Shown: positions 46,591 through 57,458, numbered from the stretch's first letter. The stretch: DNA of 64,000 nucleotides from Secundilactobacillus folii (GCF_009720675.1 NZ_WNJO01000002.1:62001-126000), one strand, 5' to 3'. The notes: generated from the sequence alone by a model not told the origin. Made by a program: numbers and translations.

Positions 46591-47070
46591 ATGAACATCA
46601 AGCTTGTAGTTGTGGGTAAATTAAAGGAGAGATATTTTAAACAAGGGATCGCAGAATACGCTAAACGACTGTCGCGTTTTTGCAAATTCAACATTGTGGA
46701 AGTTCCGGATGAGAAGGCACCAGAATCACTCAGTCAATCTGAGATGGATCAGGTGATGGCTAAGGAGGGAGCACACATACTTGATAAAATCAAGGAACGA
46801 GAGTATGTTTACGCTTTGGCAATTTTAGGTCAGGAGCGGTCATCCGAGGAGTTTGCGAAAGAAATTGCAGACTTGACTACTTACGGGCATTCAGACATCA
46901 CCTTTGTGATCGGAGGTTCACTGGGCTTAGCACCAGAAGTATTAAAGCGAGCAGATACGCAGATTTCATTCGGGCGGTTTACGTTGCCACATCAACTAAT
47001 GCGTTTGGTGCTATCAGAGCAGATTTACCGGGCATTTATGATCAATGAGGGTTCGCCATACCATAAGTAG
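46591..47070 (+). CDS. rlmH: 23S rRNA (pseudouridine1915-N3)-methyltransferase RlmH
   Basis: 159 residues of the SPOUT family: [20 protein letters not shown] start, [15 protein letters not shown], and the knotted SAM site [14 protein letters not shown] plus [33 protein letters not shown] at the C-terminus. It methylates the pseudouridine at 1915 in helix 69. GAGGGGATAAG precedes the ATG. Its leader has a striking cluster of DnaA boxes. Confidence 0.98.
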   Translation: MNIKLVVVGKLKERYFKQGIAEYAKRLSRFCKFNIVEVPDEKAPESLSQSEMDQVMAKEGAHILDKIKEREYVYALAILGQERSSEEFAKEIADLTTYGHSDITFVIGGSLGLAPEVLKRADTQISFGRFTLPHQLMRLVLSEQIYRAFMINEGSPYHK

Positions 47071-47107
47071 GCATGTGCTGTTGTTAAATATTGGAAAACT
47101 AAAGTGG

Positions 47108-47140
47108 CCGGGAAGATCAATCTTGATCTTCCCGGTTTTT
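47108..47140 (+). terminator. terminator after rlmH
   Basis: CCGGGAAGATCAA (47108-47120) pairs perfectly with TTGATCTTCCCGG (47123-47135) followed by five U. Confidence 0.92.
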
Positions 47141-47353
47141 ATTTGGAGGGAATAATAAATGTCACACTTAGCATTAGAACACTAGTAACCTTGATTTGTG
47201 AGCTGTTCGGGAGTTTTATCAGGGCTACACGATCATGGCGCGGCTCATCCTGCCACCAGTTAAAGCAGCTCATATTTGGTTCATTAAGTTGCCAGCTAGC
47301 AGTAATTTGGTTATGTCATCCTCCAATAAACAGAGCCAGTTTTGCCGTTTGGA

Positions 47354-47369
47354 TGTTTCACGTGAAACA
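47354..47369. other. parS: parS site 2
   Basis: TGTTTCACGTGAAACA, a perfect 16-bp palindrome matching the Firmicute parS family (flanking bases extend it to ATGTTTCACGTGAAACAT). It lies in a gene-free gap after rlmH. Confidence 0.92.
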
Positions 47370-47370
47370 T

Positions 47371-48053
47371 TAGTTGAGTATCATATATTTGAGTATATCA
47401 ATATGATACATGTTCTAGCATTACGTTCTATATGGCAAACAAGTAAAAAAGGATCAATAAATCTAAGTTACAAGCCCAACTATTAAGCTGAATGATTAGA
47501 TAGGCGGCTAGCAGGGAAGGCCTAGTGTGTTTTTGGAAAATCCTGCAATCAATAAATTACTGCTGGGCCGGACTTACTATCAGAATAATTCAAAAACTTG
47601 CCTATTTAATCCATAGCTAGTTTTAGTCTTTGTAGGACATATTATCGTTAATTAGCATCGTAATCATGGTTGATTTTGAAGCTGTGTACAGTCCTCAATA
47701 AATACCAATATAAAATTAATCGCATCGGCTGTTTATCTATCTCTAAATTTAAGCCTATAAACTTATAAATTTAATAAATTTTTTTAAATACAACAGGGAA
47801 CTAAGAGATTTTTTAAAACGGGTAGGAACGCTATTGAAATTCGTTTAAAAAGCAATATCTGGTCCTCTTTATTTGCTAATTAAATGGTAGACATTTATAT
47901 ATAACCCGTTGTTTGGGGCTAATACTTAGGCTTGTATCTACCTTATAATTAAACTACAATTTATGCGAAACATATACGTGACATAGGTGGGCTGTTTTAT
48001 GGGGATTTTTTAAAATGCCAACCTGTAATTTAGGGAACGGAGATGATTTCATA
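47371..48053 (+). other. AT-rich gap upstream of the adhesin gene
   Basis: No gene supported: short frames here lack ribosome binding sites and family signatures. The stretch from about 47500 is markedly AT-rich compared with its neighbours and probably holds the adhesin promoter (a TATAAT occurs near 47944, without a convincing -35). Confidence 0.5.
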
Positions 48054-51000
48054 TTGCGCAATAAAGTTAAAAATATGAATGAAGTTAAACGGTATAAATT
48101 GTATAAAGCCAAGGCTCATTGGGTGGTTGCCACTTTGGCTGCTTTTTCCTTTGGTCTAGCTGGTTTGACTAGCTTTAATATTAGTGCAAATGCTGCTACC
48201 ACGACTGAGCAAACCCAAACGGCCAGTGCAAGATCTACTGCAACGGGTTCGGCTGATCAAACCACCGCTAAGTCTGCAGAGAATCAAGCAACGCCGGTTT
48301 CAAATGTAGGGACAACTGATGGGTCTCAGCAGCAAACGACTTCTACAAACGATTCAGCAACAAAGACTTCCGCTGCGACTAATCAAGCAGTAGTAAAACC
48401 AGCTGAAAAGCCATCAGTGAGTCAGTCATCTGCTGGAAGTGTATCGACAGCTAAGGCAGTCACTGAAAATAGCACCCCTAAATCAACCAGCGTTCAGAAT
48501 GTAAAAACGACTAATTTGGGAAGTGCCAATCAGGCGACAGTTGAGCAAGTAAAACAACAGGCGAAGCAAAATTTGGCTCAAACTGGTCAAGCTCAAAAAG
48601 TGACGGCGGCTGATCCAAGTGCAGCAGCAAGTCCTTTAATTACGGCAAAAGATACAAATGGTAAAGCTAGTCTGGATCCGACTGGGACAAGTAACTTAGA
48701 CAAAACCGTGACCAAGGATAATGCGTCGCAACACCTTACAGCCCATACAGTAGATGGGACCGCGTTGACCTTTAATGGCGCCAGCGTGAATATCACTAAT
48801 GGTCATGAAAATACTACTAATTATAATTATACGAAGTCCACTGGTTTATTGACGGCGAACGATCCCATTGACTTCACGCAAGATTTCGGTTTAAACACGA
48901 CCTTGAACGTGAAATGGGATAGTACTATGACTGATTCTAATTATGGTACGAAATATGGCTTTGGCGGTGATGGGATGGCCGTCATCTTTGAACAGCTCCC
49001 CCCAGCACAGGCTTTAAAAACAGCTCAACCCGGCGATAAAATGGGCATTACTAGTGACAATGTCGATAAAGTCGCATATATTGTGTCCAATAATGCCGAG
49101 GGCGGTTCTCCCAATGACAGTCAATATCCGCACAATACCTGGGTTATTTACCAGGCCCAAGACGGTGATCCCAGCACTGCGGTGAATACGACTGATAATG
49201 CACCGATTGAAACCAACGAGTCTAGTGCCTTAAGTGACACCAAGACTTCGGGGTCGCTTCAATACACCTTTAATATTCAATATACAGCCAGCAACAAAAC
49301 TTTAACGACACAAGTCTTGGACGAGAACAATCAAGTTGTTAAAACTTGGACTTATGTTGTTCCGGATGATTATATTGGTAAATACTTCACAATGGCTGTA
49401 TCTGGGAGTAGTGCAGCTTCCCATGCTGCTTATAGTGCAACCATTAATTCATACACTTATGTGGAACCTGCACCGGAGCTAAATATTACTAGCAGCGGGT
49501 TGCCAGATGGGGTTACTGGCCCAAATCAAAGTGACGTTGTTGGTGATGCTAACTCCGTGGTTGCATTTTACCCTGCCGGGACTACTGCGCCAACTAAAGA
49601 TAGTAATGGTAACTCAGTTTCAGTTGCTGTTTCCGTACCAAAGGTTGGCGATTACGCTTTAAATGGGCCTCAATTTGTAACCTTGAAGGATGCTACCAAC
49701 ACCATTAATTTGGCTTATGTACAGACTGCGTCGGCTACGGTTTCTTTTCACGATGAAGATGGTAATACTGATTTGCCAGCCAGTGATAACCAAACTCTAA
49801 CTGGGGTAGTTGGGCAGAGTCCAACATCGCAAACGATTACAATTCCAACCAATTACGTGGTCGATACAACAACCAGTAATCCAAACGTGACGGTCAACAG
49901 TGATGGGACTGTGACTTACACGGGGAAAATCACCGCTGATGATACCGATAATGTGACCCTGAATTTGAAACACAAAATCACTCAGACCAACAAAACCGTC
50001 CCGTTAACTGTTACCTATCAAGGATTACCAAGTAACTTAGCAGTAGCAAACAAAACGGCTCAGATTCCGTATACGGAAAATACTGATGCGGTTACCGGGA
50101 AGGTCACGTATACCTATACTTCCACGCCGGTAGTTATTGATAGCCCAACTGTGAAGGATTACACGCCAAGTCTGCCAAAAGTTTCCCTTACCGTACCAAG
50201 TTTGAATAGTGGGGTGCCTGGTGATACCAACGTGACGGTGACCTACACCCAAACTTCTGCCAGTGCGTTGATTTCTTACCATGATACTGATAGTAACGTT
50301 GACTTGCCAGCCAGTGACGACCAGGGTCTATCAGGGGAGATCGGACAGATTCCAAAGACCAATGCTGTGGCCATTCCACAGGGCTATGTCATTGATACCA
50401 CGGCCATTAATCCCAACATTAATGTCGCTAAGAACGGTGCGGTCACTTACGTTGGCAAAATTACAGCAGATAATACGGATGACGTTGTTATAAATGTAAA
50501 GCACCACTTAACTACTGCAAATAAATCAGTTAACGTGACTGTTAAATACACCGGGTTACCAGCCAATTTAACACCAGCGGATAAACAAACGTCCTTTTCG
50601 TATACGCAAAACACAGATGATATTACTGGCAAAATCACGTATACCTATGGCCCAAGCGTCTCGGTTGATAGTCCTGATGTAGCGGGTTATACACCCGAGG
50701 CAAAGACTGAAGTTATCACTCAGCCAGACCTGGATGCTAACGGAGTGCCAACCGCAACTACTAAGTCGGTGGCTTATACACCTAATAGTGTGACAGCAAA
50801 CGTGTCCATTCCAAGTAACAAGGGTAATCAAACCGTAGCAAATGTTACTGGTAAAACTGGTGATGACCTCACTGTGAACGTTCCTGGCGTTCAGGGTTAT
50901 ACGCCTGATAAGACCACTGTTACGGCTACCGTTAATCCGGATGGTTCGATCACCGTTGATGGACCAAGTGCTAAGTCCGGTGACAAAGGTTACGTGACAT

Positions 51001-54000
51001 ATACCGCTGATCCGCAAAGCATCAATTTAAACTACGTGGATGATGACAATAATGGCACAGCAGTTGGGACGCCGACTAAGGTTTCCGGTGTCACCGATGG
51101 TAGTGTTACTTGGACGGCAGCCGAGCCGACTAATTATCAGTTAGCTACTAACCAGGCTGCAACAGGATCAGTCACCTTTAAGGCCTCTGGTAATAGTGAT
51201 ATTACGGTTCACTTAGTTCATAAGCATAGTAGCACCCTACCCACTGGCTTTACTGGTAAGACTACGCGAACCATTAATTATACGGGAGCAGGTAGCAAGA
51301 CTCCGACTTCAGTAACTCAGACTTTAAATTGGACAACGGATACTGATTTAGTAACGGGTACTGTTACCTATACTCCCGCTGCTGATAGTGGTTACGTGGA
51401 GGTTGATACACCAACCGTTGCCGGATACACCGCTGATCAAGCTAGTGTTCCCGCAGTTACCGAAACCGCCACTACCAAGCAGCCGGGCGATAGTAGTAAC
51501 GTCACAGTAACTTACACAGCAAACAGTGTCATAGCTGATGTGACTGTACCAAGCAATAAGGGTGATCAAACAGTTAAAGGCGTAACCGGCAAAACGGGTG
51601 ACCAAGTTAAGGTCAATGTGCCAGCCATTGCTGGTTACACGGCTGATAAGGCGACAGTGACAGCTACTGTTAACACAGATGGCTCGATCACGGTCAATAC
51701 GCCCGATGCTAAAACTGGTGACGCTAATTACGTGACCTATACCGCTGATCCGCAAAGCATCAACCTAAACTACGTGGATGATGACAATAATGGCACAGCA
51801 GTTGGGACGCCGACTAAGGTTTCCGGTGTCACCGATGGTAGTGTTACTTGGACGGCAGCCGAGCCGACTAATTATCAGTTAGCTACTAACCAGGCTGCAA
51901 CAGGATCAGTCACCTTTAAGGCCTCTGGTAATAGTGATATTACGGTTCACCTGGTTCATAAGCATAGTAGCACCCTACCCACTGGCTTTACTGGTAAGAC
52001 TACGCGAACCATTAATTATACGGGAGCAGGTAGCAAGACTCCGACTTCAGTAACTCAGACTTTAAATTGGACAACGGATACTGATTTAGTAACGGGTACT
52101 GTTACCTATACTCCCGCTGCTGATAGTGGTTACGTGGAGGTTGATACACCAACCGTTGCCGGATACACCGCTGATAAGACCAGTGTTCCCGCGGTTACCA
52201 ATACCGTCACCACCACGCAACCGAGCGATAGTAATATCACAGTAACTTACACGCCCAACAATGTGACGGGCAACGTAATCATTCCAAGTAACAAAGGCAA
52301 TCAAACCGTTAAAAACGTTTCTGGTAAAACGGGGGATGACCTCACTGTGAACGTTCCTAGCGTTCAGGGTTATACGCCTGATAAGACCACTGTTAGTGCG
52401 ACTGTTAATCCAGATGGGACCATCACGGTTGATGGACCAAGTGCGAAATCCGGTGATAAGGGTTACGTTACCTATAATCCGAATACGGTGACGGGTAACG
52501 TTACCATTCCAAGCAACAAGGGTGATCAAGTTGTGACCGGAGTTACTGGTAAAACTGGCGATCAGGTTAATGTCAATACACCTGGAATCACTGGTTATAC
52601 GCCAGATAAAAAGACCGTTACCGCAACGGTCAACCCGGATGGCACCATTACCACGACGGATAAGGTTACGTATACGGCAGATGATCAAAATGTCGTTGTT
52701 AACTTTGTTGATGAAAAGGGTCAATCCTTAGGCAGCACGACTATCAAAGGGGTTACGGATGGCACCATCGACTACAGTAGTGCATTTGCCAAGGAACAAG
52801 ACCTGATCAATAACGGCTATACACCAGTTAAAGGCAACGTGAACGGTTTAGCCGGTGCCGATAGTAAGTTTGATACCAATGATAGTGTTGATCAAACCTA
52901 CACCGTTGAATTAACGGCAGTTCAAAACGTCAAGGTCACCACGACGATTACACCAGTTGATAGTGCTGACAATCCAATTCCTAATAGTTCAGCTACCACA
53001 GTCAATGACTTTCCTGGCACGACTGTTAACGCACCCACTGTTAAGGGTTATACCCCGACAACACCAACAGTCACCATTCCAGCCGCTAAAGACGGGAATG
53101 TCAACGTTACCTATACGCCGGATGCGCAAAATGTCGTTGTTAACTTTGTTGATGAAAAGGGTCAATCCTTAGGCAGCACGACTATCAAAGGCGTCACGAA
53201 CGGCACCATCGATTACAGTAGTGCATTTGCCAAGGAACAAGACCTGATCAATAACGGCTATACGCCGGTTAAGGGCAACGTGAATGGTTTAGCCGGTGCC
53301 GACAGTAAGTTCGATACCAATGATAGTGTTGATCAGACCTACACCGTTCAATTAACGGCAGTTCAAAACGTCAAAGTCACGACGACGATTACACCAGTTG
53401 ATAGTGCTGGTAAGCCGATTCCTAATAGTTCAGCGACCACGGTCAATGACTTTCCTGGCACGACCGTTAACGCACCAACTGTTAAGGGTTATACCCCGAC
53501 AACACCAACAGTCACCATTCCGGCCGTTAAAGACGGTAATGTCAACGTCACTTACACGCCAAATAGCGTGACAGGTAACGTGACCATTCCAAGCAATAAA
53601 GGTGATCAAACCGTTGCTCACGTCACTGGTCATACCGGAGATGACGTTACTGTAAATGTGCCAACTGTTCAGGGTTACACACCTGATAAGTCGACTGTCA
53701 CAGCCACGGTCAATCCAGACGGTTCCATCACTGTGGATGGACCAGCTGCTAAAACTGGTGATAAGGGTTACGTCACTTATAACCCGAACCAAGTTACTGC
53801 AGCCGTCACTATCCCAAGTAATAAGGGTGATCAAATTGTTCAAGGCGTGACTGGTAAAACGGGCGATAAAGTCGATGTTACTGTACCAACGATTGCTGGT
53901 TACACGCCTGATCAGACCACGGTGCCGGCGACTGTCAATCCAGATGGCACGATTACCACGACTGATAAAGTCACTTATACCGCCAGTCCACAGTCCGTTA

Positions 54001-55958
54001 ACTTGAACTACGTTGATGACAATAATAAAGAAGCCGTCGTTGGCAACCCAACCAAGGTTTCCGGTGTCACGGATGGGAGCACGACTTGGAAAGCCGTTGC
54101 GCCTTCGGGGTATGATTTTGCTGCCAACCAAGCAACGACCGGTTCCATCACGTTTAAAGCGACTGGTAACAGTGATATCACCATTCACTTGGTTGAACAT
54201 CACGATACCGGCACCATCACGACCACCAATACCGTGACTTTGACGGGTGTGCCAGCTGGTGCGCCAACGACTGCGTCTGGAATCACGACTTGGAATACTG
54301 ATACCAACACCGCCACTGGCGTCACCACTTATACGCCGGCAGATAATCCAGCGGTTACCCTGCCAAGTGTTGAAGGGTACACGCCAGCACAATCGAGTGT
54401 CAACTTTGACGTGGCTGCTACGACGACTAAACCAGCTGGACAAACGGCTACAATAGCTTATACGCCAAACAGCGTCACAGCTGATGTTACGGTGCCAAGC
54501 AGTCAGGGTAATTTGACCGTTCACAACGTCACTGGTAAGACTGGCGACCAAGTTTCGGTTAAGACGCCAGATATCCAAGGCTATACCCCAGATAAATCAA
54601 CCGTGACTGCTACGGTTAACCCGGATGGCACCATTACGGTTAACGGGCCGAAGGCGAAACCGGGAGATGCCGGTTATGTGAACTATTTGCCAAATACAGT
54701 TACCAATACGGTGACGATTCCTTCTAATAAGGGCGATCAAAAAGTAGCTGGCGTCACCGGTAAGACTGGTGACACAGTTAACGTGAAAGTGCCTGATATT
54801 GCTGGTTACACGCCAGACAAGATCACCGTTCCTGCCACGGTTAATCCCGATGGCACGATTACCACGACCGATAAAGTGACCTACACACCTAATAGTCAAA
54901 CCATTGTCGTCAACTTCATTGATGATCATGGTAACGTCTTAGGTACCAGCACTTTAACGGGGGTTACCGATGGTTCAGTGGATTACAGTCCGGCCTTCAC
55001 CGAAGAGCAAAAGCTGATTGATCAAGGCTATACTCCTGCTAAAGGTAATTTGAACGGCTTAGCTGGTGCAACGCAAACCTTTGGAACAGATCAAGTTGCT
55101 TACACGGTTCAGTTGAGCAAGGTGACTGCGATTAAAAAGACCCAAGTACCTGGGGACGCACCACACACCACCACTACGCAAAATCCAAATGGTGATCTTG
55201 GAGTGACACCAGATGAAAGTGGTTCAACGCATGTTTATACTAAGGTTCAAGTGCCGACGGATGCGCCACATACGACGATGGCCAATAATCCGAATGGTAG
55301 CTTAGGTGTGACACCAACTGAGGATGGCAGCACCCATGTTTATTCAAAGGTTCAAGTACCTGGGGATGCGCCGCATACGACGATGGCCAATAATCCGAAT
55401 GGTAACTTAGGCGTCACACCAACTGAAGATGGCTCGACTCATGTTTATACCAAAGTCAGTTCCCCAGATGGGCCATTTGTCACGCCAAACGATTACTATG
55501 ACAACACGAAGCCAACTGCGCCAGTTACTCCAACTAATCCAACGAACCCGAAGAATCCACAGCAGCCTCAGCAACCGAATAAAGGAAATTCAGGCAGTGG
55601 ACAGCAACCCGAGGGCAACGTCATTGGTAGGTTGAAACAGCACCACAATAATGGTAACGATCAAACAATGCAGGGTGGTTCAAATACCACTGGTATGAAT
55701 ACTGGTCGAAATGGGAATGGTGCTTCTAAGATGTCTGCGGCTGGCGGTAATCAGGCTGCTAACGTCGCCAGTGCCACTGTTGAACCAACTCAGAGTGCTC
55801 AAAATAGGACTCAGAACACAACTGATCAGCAAGGTAAACTACCTCAGACCAGTGATGCTAATGAACGTAACTCAACGCTCTCTGGACTGGGCATCCTAGC
55901 ACTTTTGGGTACCTTGGTCAGTGGTGCTTGGTTCCGTCGTAAGAAGACTAATAAGTAA
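48054..55958 (+). CDS. giant LPXTG-type surface adhesin with L-type lectin domain and MucBP-like repeats
   Basis: About 2634 residues. KxYKxGKxW-type signal (RYKLYKAKAHWVVATLAAFS) with cleavage near NANAA; a Ser/Thr/Gln-rich stalk; an L-type lectin-like domain at about 211-472 (GFGGDGMAVIFEQ, LQYTFNIQYTASNKTL); then to about 2465 many 70-150 residue repeats (VTIPSNKGDQ...GKTGD...TPDKTTVTATVNPDG; VNFVDEKGQSLGSTTIKG); a Pro/Asn-rich wall region; and a sortase signal LPQTS near 2596, hydrophobic helix and RRKKTNK tail. I chose TTG 48054 for its GGAGAT ribosome binding site; ATG 48075 and ATG 48015 are alternatives. It binds host or plant glycans or biofilm partners by inference. Confidence 0.93.
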   Translation: MRNKVKNMNEVKRYKLYKAKAHWVVATLAAFSFGLAGLTSFNISANAATTTEQTQTASARSTATGSADQTTAKSAENQATPVSNVGTTDGSQQQTTSTNDSATKTSAATNQAVVKPAEKPSVSQSSAGSVSTAKAVTENSTPKSTSVQNVKTTNLGSANQATVEQVKQQAKQNLAQTGQAQKVTAADPSAAASPLITAKDTNGKASLDPTGTSNLDKTVTKDNASQHLTAHTVDGTALTFNGASVNITNGHENTTNYNYTKSTGLLTANDPIDFTQDFGLNTTLNVKWDSTMTDSNYGTKYGFGGDGMAVIFEQLPPAQALKTAQPGDKMGITSDNVDKVAYIVSNNAEGGSPNDSQYPHNTWVIYQAQDGDPSTAVNTTDNAPIETNESSALSDTKTSGSLQYTFNIQYTASNKTLTTQVLDENNQVVKTWTYVVPDDYIGKYFTMAVSGSSAASHAAYSATINSYTYVEPAPELNITSSGLPDGVTGPNQSDVVGDANSVVAFYPAGTTAPTKDSNGNSVSVAVSVPKVGDYALNGPQFVTLKDATNTINLAYVQTASATVSFHDEDGNTDLPASDNQTLTGVVGQSPTSQTITIPTNYVVDTTTSNPNVTVNSDGTVTYTGKITADDTDNVTLNLKHKITQTNKTVPLTVTYQGLPSNLAVANKTAQIPYTENTDAVTGKVTYTYTSTPVVIDSPTVKDYTPSLPKVSLTVPSLNSGVPGDTNVTVTYTQTSASALISYHDTDSNVDLPASDDQGLSGEIGQIPKTNAVAIPQGYVIDTTAINPNINVAKNGAVTYVGKITADNTDDVVINVKHHLTTANKSVNVTVKYTGLPANLTPADKQTSFSYTQNTDDITGKITYTYGPSVSVDSPDVAGYTPEAKTEVITQPDLDANGVPTATTKSVAYTPNSVTANVSIPSNKGNQTVANVTGKTGDDLTVNVPGVQGYTPDKTTVTATVNPDGSITVDGPSAKSGDKGYVTYTADPQSINLNYVDDDNNGTAVGTPTKVSGVTDGSVTWTAAEPTNYQLATNQAATGSVTFKASGNSDITVHLVHKHSSTLPTGFTGKTTRTINYTGAGSKTPTSVTQTLNWTTDTDLVTGTVTYTPAADSGYVEVDTPTVAGYTADQASVPAVTETATTKQPGDSSNVTVTYTANSVIADVTVPSNKGDQTVKGVTGKTGDQVKVNVPAIAGYTADKATVTATVNTDGSITVNTPDAKTGDANYVTYTADPQSINLNYVDDDNNGTAVGTPTKVSGVTDGSVTWTAAEPTNYQLATNQAATGSVTFKASGNSDITVHLVHKHSSTLPTGFTGKTTRTINYTGAGSKTPTSVTQTLNWTTDTDLVTGTVTYTPAADSGYVEVDTPTVAGYTADKTSVPAVTNTVTTTQPSDSNITVTYTPNNVTGNVIIPSNKGNQTVKNVSGKTGDDLTVNVPSVQGYTPDKTTVSATVNPDGTITVDGPSAKSGDKGYVTYNPNTVTGNVTIPSNKGDQVVTGVTGKTGDQVNVNTPGITGYTPDKKTVTATVNPDGTITTTDKVTYTADDQNVVVNFVDEKGQSLGSTTIKGVTDGTIDYSSAFAKEQDLINNGYTPVKGNVNGLAGADSKFDTNDSVDQTYTVELTAVQNVKVTTTITPVDSADNPIPNSSATTVNDFPGTTVNAPTVKGYTPTTPTVTIPAAKDGNVNVTYTPDAQNVVVNFVDEKGQSLGSTTIKGVTNGTIDYSSAFAKEQDLINNGYTPVKGNVNGLAGADSKFDTNDSVDQTYTVQLTAVQNVKVTTTITPVDSAGKPIPNSSATTVNDFPGTTVNAPTVKGYTPTTPTVTIPAVKDGNVNVTYTPNSVTGNVTIPSNKGDQTVAHVTGHTGDDVTVNVPTVQGYTPDKSTVTATVNPDGSITVDGPAAKTGDKGYVTYNPNQVTAAVTIPSNKGDQIVQGVTGKTGDKVDVTVPTIAGYTPDQTTVPATVNPDGTITTTDKVTYTASPQSVNLNYVDDNNKEAVVGNPTKVSGVTDGSTTWKAVAPSGYDFAANQATTGSITFKATGNSDITIHLVEHHDTGTITTTNTVTLTGVPAGAPTTASGITTWNTDTNTATGVTTYTPADNPAVTLPSVEGYTPAQSSVNFDVAATTTKPAGQTATIAYTPNSVTADVTVPSSQGNLTVHNVTGKTGDQVSVKTPDIQGYTPDKSTVTATVNPDGTITVNGPKAKPGDAGYVNYLPNTVTNTVTIPSNKGDQKVAGVTGKTGDTVNVKVPDIAGYTPDKITVPATVNPDGTITTTDKVTYTPNSQTIVVNFIDDHGNVLGTSTLTGVTDGSVDYSPAFTEEQKLIDQGYTPAKGNLNGLAGATQTFGTDQVAYTVQLSKVTAIKKTQVPGDAPHTTTTQNPNGDLGVTPDESGSTHVYTKVQVPTDAPHTTMANNPNGSLGVTPTEDGSTHVYSKVQVPGDAPHTTMANNPNGNLGVTPTEDGSTHVYTKVSSPDGPFVTPNDYYDNTKPTAPVTPTNPTNPKNPQQPQQPNKGNSGSGQQPEGNVIGRLKQHHNNGNDQTMQGGSNTTGMNTGRNGNGASKMSAAGGNQAANVASATVEPTQSAQNRTQNTTDQQGKLPQTSDANERNSTLSGLGILALLGTLVSGAWFRRKKTNK
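51000..52175 (+). repeat. direct duplication inside the adhesin gene (438-bp units)
   Basis: Bases 51000-51437 recur at 51738-52175 (offset 738) with about four differences by eye. The 300 bp between the copies are a diverged repeat domain. Near-identity points to recent duplication or gene conversion. Confidence 0.85.
52687..53559 (+). repeat. tandem 441-bp repeat inside the adhesin gene
   Basis: Bases from about 52687 recur from about 53128 (offset 441, 147 codons), coding two nearly identical VNFVDEKGQSLGSTTIKG... domains. Differences are mostly silent. Confidence 0.8.
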
Positions 55959-55981
55959 CGTTAGACTGAGCTTTAATCACT

Positions 55982-56018
55982 AAAGAGAACCCCTATTTTC
56001 ATAGAGGTTCTCTTTTTT
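55982..56018 (+). terminator. terminator after the adhesin gene
   Basis: AAAGAGAACC (55982-55991) pairs with GGTTCTCTTT (56006-56015) with inner CTAT/ATAG, U run follows. Confidence 0.9.
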
Positions 56019-56096
56019 AGTGCTGATTTTCGTTAGTTTATTCGGTGGCTGTTTTTCAGCTCACATTTAGTTTAAAAAGCGAATGGCTTCGCACTA

Positions 56097-57458
56097 TCAA
56101 CCTTCACTTTGTAAAGACGATTTTGGATGGATTCCCCAAGCAGCAACCGCCACAACCAGACTGAGGCCAAACAATAACGCGTAGCACCACCAAGCACTAT
56201 TTGCTGTGGCGGCGGCAGTTGTACCCCGCATTGCCAACATAGCCGCCATCAAAGTGGTACCCAGAGAGCCAGCGTATTGTTGCAGAGTGTTAAAGCTGGC
56301 ATTGCCATCGCCGATATTTTGCTTCGGCAGTTGTTGTAAGCCAAACGTTAGTGTGTTGTTAAATACAGCACAGAAGCCCAATTCATAAAGAATATTGCCA
56401 GCAAGCATGATCGGCAAAGTTAGGTGACCAGCCAGCAGCCAGGTGCCAGCAGTACTGATCAGCATTAAAGAACAGCCGACAGCTAAAACAAACCGAATCC
56501 CGTACTGATCGAACCAGCGGCCAGTAAGTGGTCCTAAAAAGGCGGATAGCACAGCGCCGGCCATCAATATTAGCCCCGCACCAAACGAGCCCAAATGCCA
56601 GACGATTTGTGCGTAAGTCGGGATCAGTATCGTTTGACCGATTTGCATGAACTGAACCAAAAAGTAGATCAGTACCGCACGGATGAAAGTTCTGTGGGTA
56701 AAAATACGTACGTCAATTAACGGTTGCCTGATATGGGTAGCCATCCAAATAAAACCGGTCAGCGCGATAAGACCGATTACCAGCGCTGCGACACCCAGTA
56801 GTTGACGAATTTCGGTGATGCCAATCACGAGGCCGCTCAGTGCAACGGCAATCAGGCAAAATTGGACCAGTGGGAAATGGCGTTTATCCGTGGGTGTCTT
56901 AATGGTATTTACAGCGGCTAGCGTGCCAAAAATGATACCAACCGGTAAAATGAACCAAAAAATCATTCGCCAGTTCAGCATCTGGTTGACCAGACCGCCG
57001 TAAGTGGGGCCAAGAGAGGGGGCTAGGGCAATGACGACGCCACCGGTCCCAACGTAGATTCCTTGACGGCTGGCTGGAACTTGCCGCATGATGGTACTGA
57101 AAAATAAGGGAATCGCTATACCTGTAGCAACGCCTTGGATGACCCGGCCGGTGAGTAACCAGATCAGATTCGATGCCAACGCGCAAATCACCCCACCGAT
57201 AACAAATAAGCTGGTACCAGTGATAACCAGTTGTCGAGCAGTAAAGCGGGTTTCTGAAAATGCAGTGACGCTCATCGTGATCGCCACCACGAGCAAATAA
57301 GCGGTGGTGACCCACTGTGCAGCAGTTAGACTGACGTTAAACTGCCGCATTAGCGTTGGAAAGGTGACGTTGAGTGAGGTTTCAACTAGAATGCCGCAAA
57401 AGGCCAATCCCGCGAGACCCAAAATAGTAAGTTTAGTGCGTAACGAAACAACTGTCAA
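56097..57458 (-). CDS. MFS drug efflux pump, DHA2 (14-TM) family, attenuator-controlled
   Basis: 453 residues. VETSLNVTFPTLMRQFNVSL and QWVTTAYLLVVAITM in TM1-2, LTGRVIQGVATGIAIPLFFS (motif B), GPTYGGLVNQML (motif C), about 14 membrane segments. The start is TTG at 57458 preceded by AGGAGG at an 8-base spacing; that ribosome binding site lies inside the 3' arm of a terminator hairpin in the leader. The organisation resembles drug pumps induced by attenuation. It is a distant paralogue of the DHA2 gene at 21505. Substrate unknown. Confidence 0.9.
   Translation of the reverse strand: MTVVSLRTKLTILGLAGLAFCGILVETSLNVTFPTLMRQFNVSLTAAQWVTTAYLLVVAITMSVTAFSETRFTARQLVITGTSLFVIGGVICALASNLIWLLTGRVIQGVATGIAIPLFFSTIMRQVPASRQGIYVGTGGVVIALAPSLGPTYGGLVNQMLNWRMIFWFILPVGIIFGTLAAVNTIKTPTDKRHFPLVQFCLIAVALSGLVIGITEIRQLLGVAALVIGLIALTGFIWMATHIRQPLIDVRIFTHRTFIRAVLIYFLVQFMQIGQTILIPTYAQIVWHLGSFGAGLILMAGAVLSAFLGPLTGRWFDQYGIRFVLAVGCSLMLISTAGTWLLAGHLTLPIMLAGNILYELGFCAVFNNTLTFGLQQLPKQNIGDGNASFNTLQQYAGSLGTTLMAAMLAMRGTTAAATANSAWWCYALLFGLSLVVAVAAWGIHPKSSLQSEG

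Noticed and set aside
47104-47486. Two overlapping short frames after rlmH
   Set aside because: They start in the rlmH terminator and span a parS site; no ribosome binding site or family similarity.
53430-54578. Long minus-strand open frame inside the adhesin gene
   Set aside because: It is the antisense shadow of repetitive Thr/Val/Asn-rich coding DNA, with no ribosome binding site or family match.
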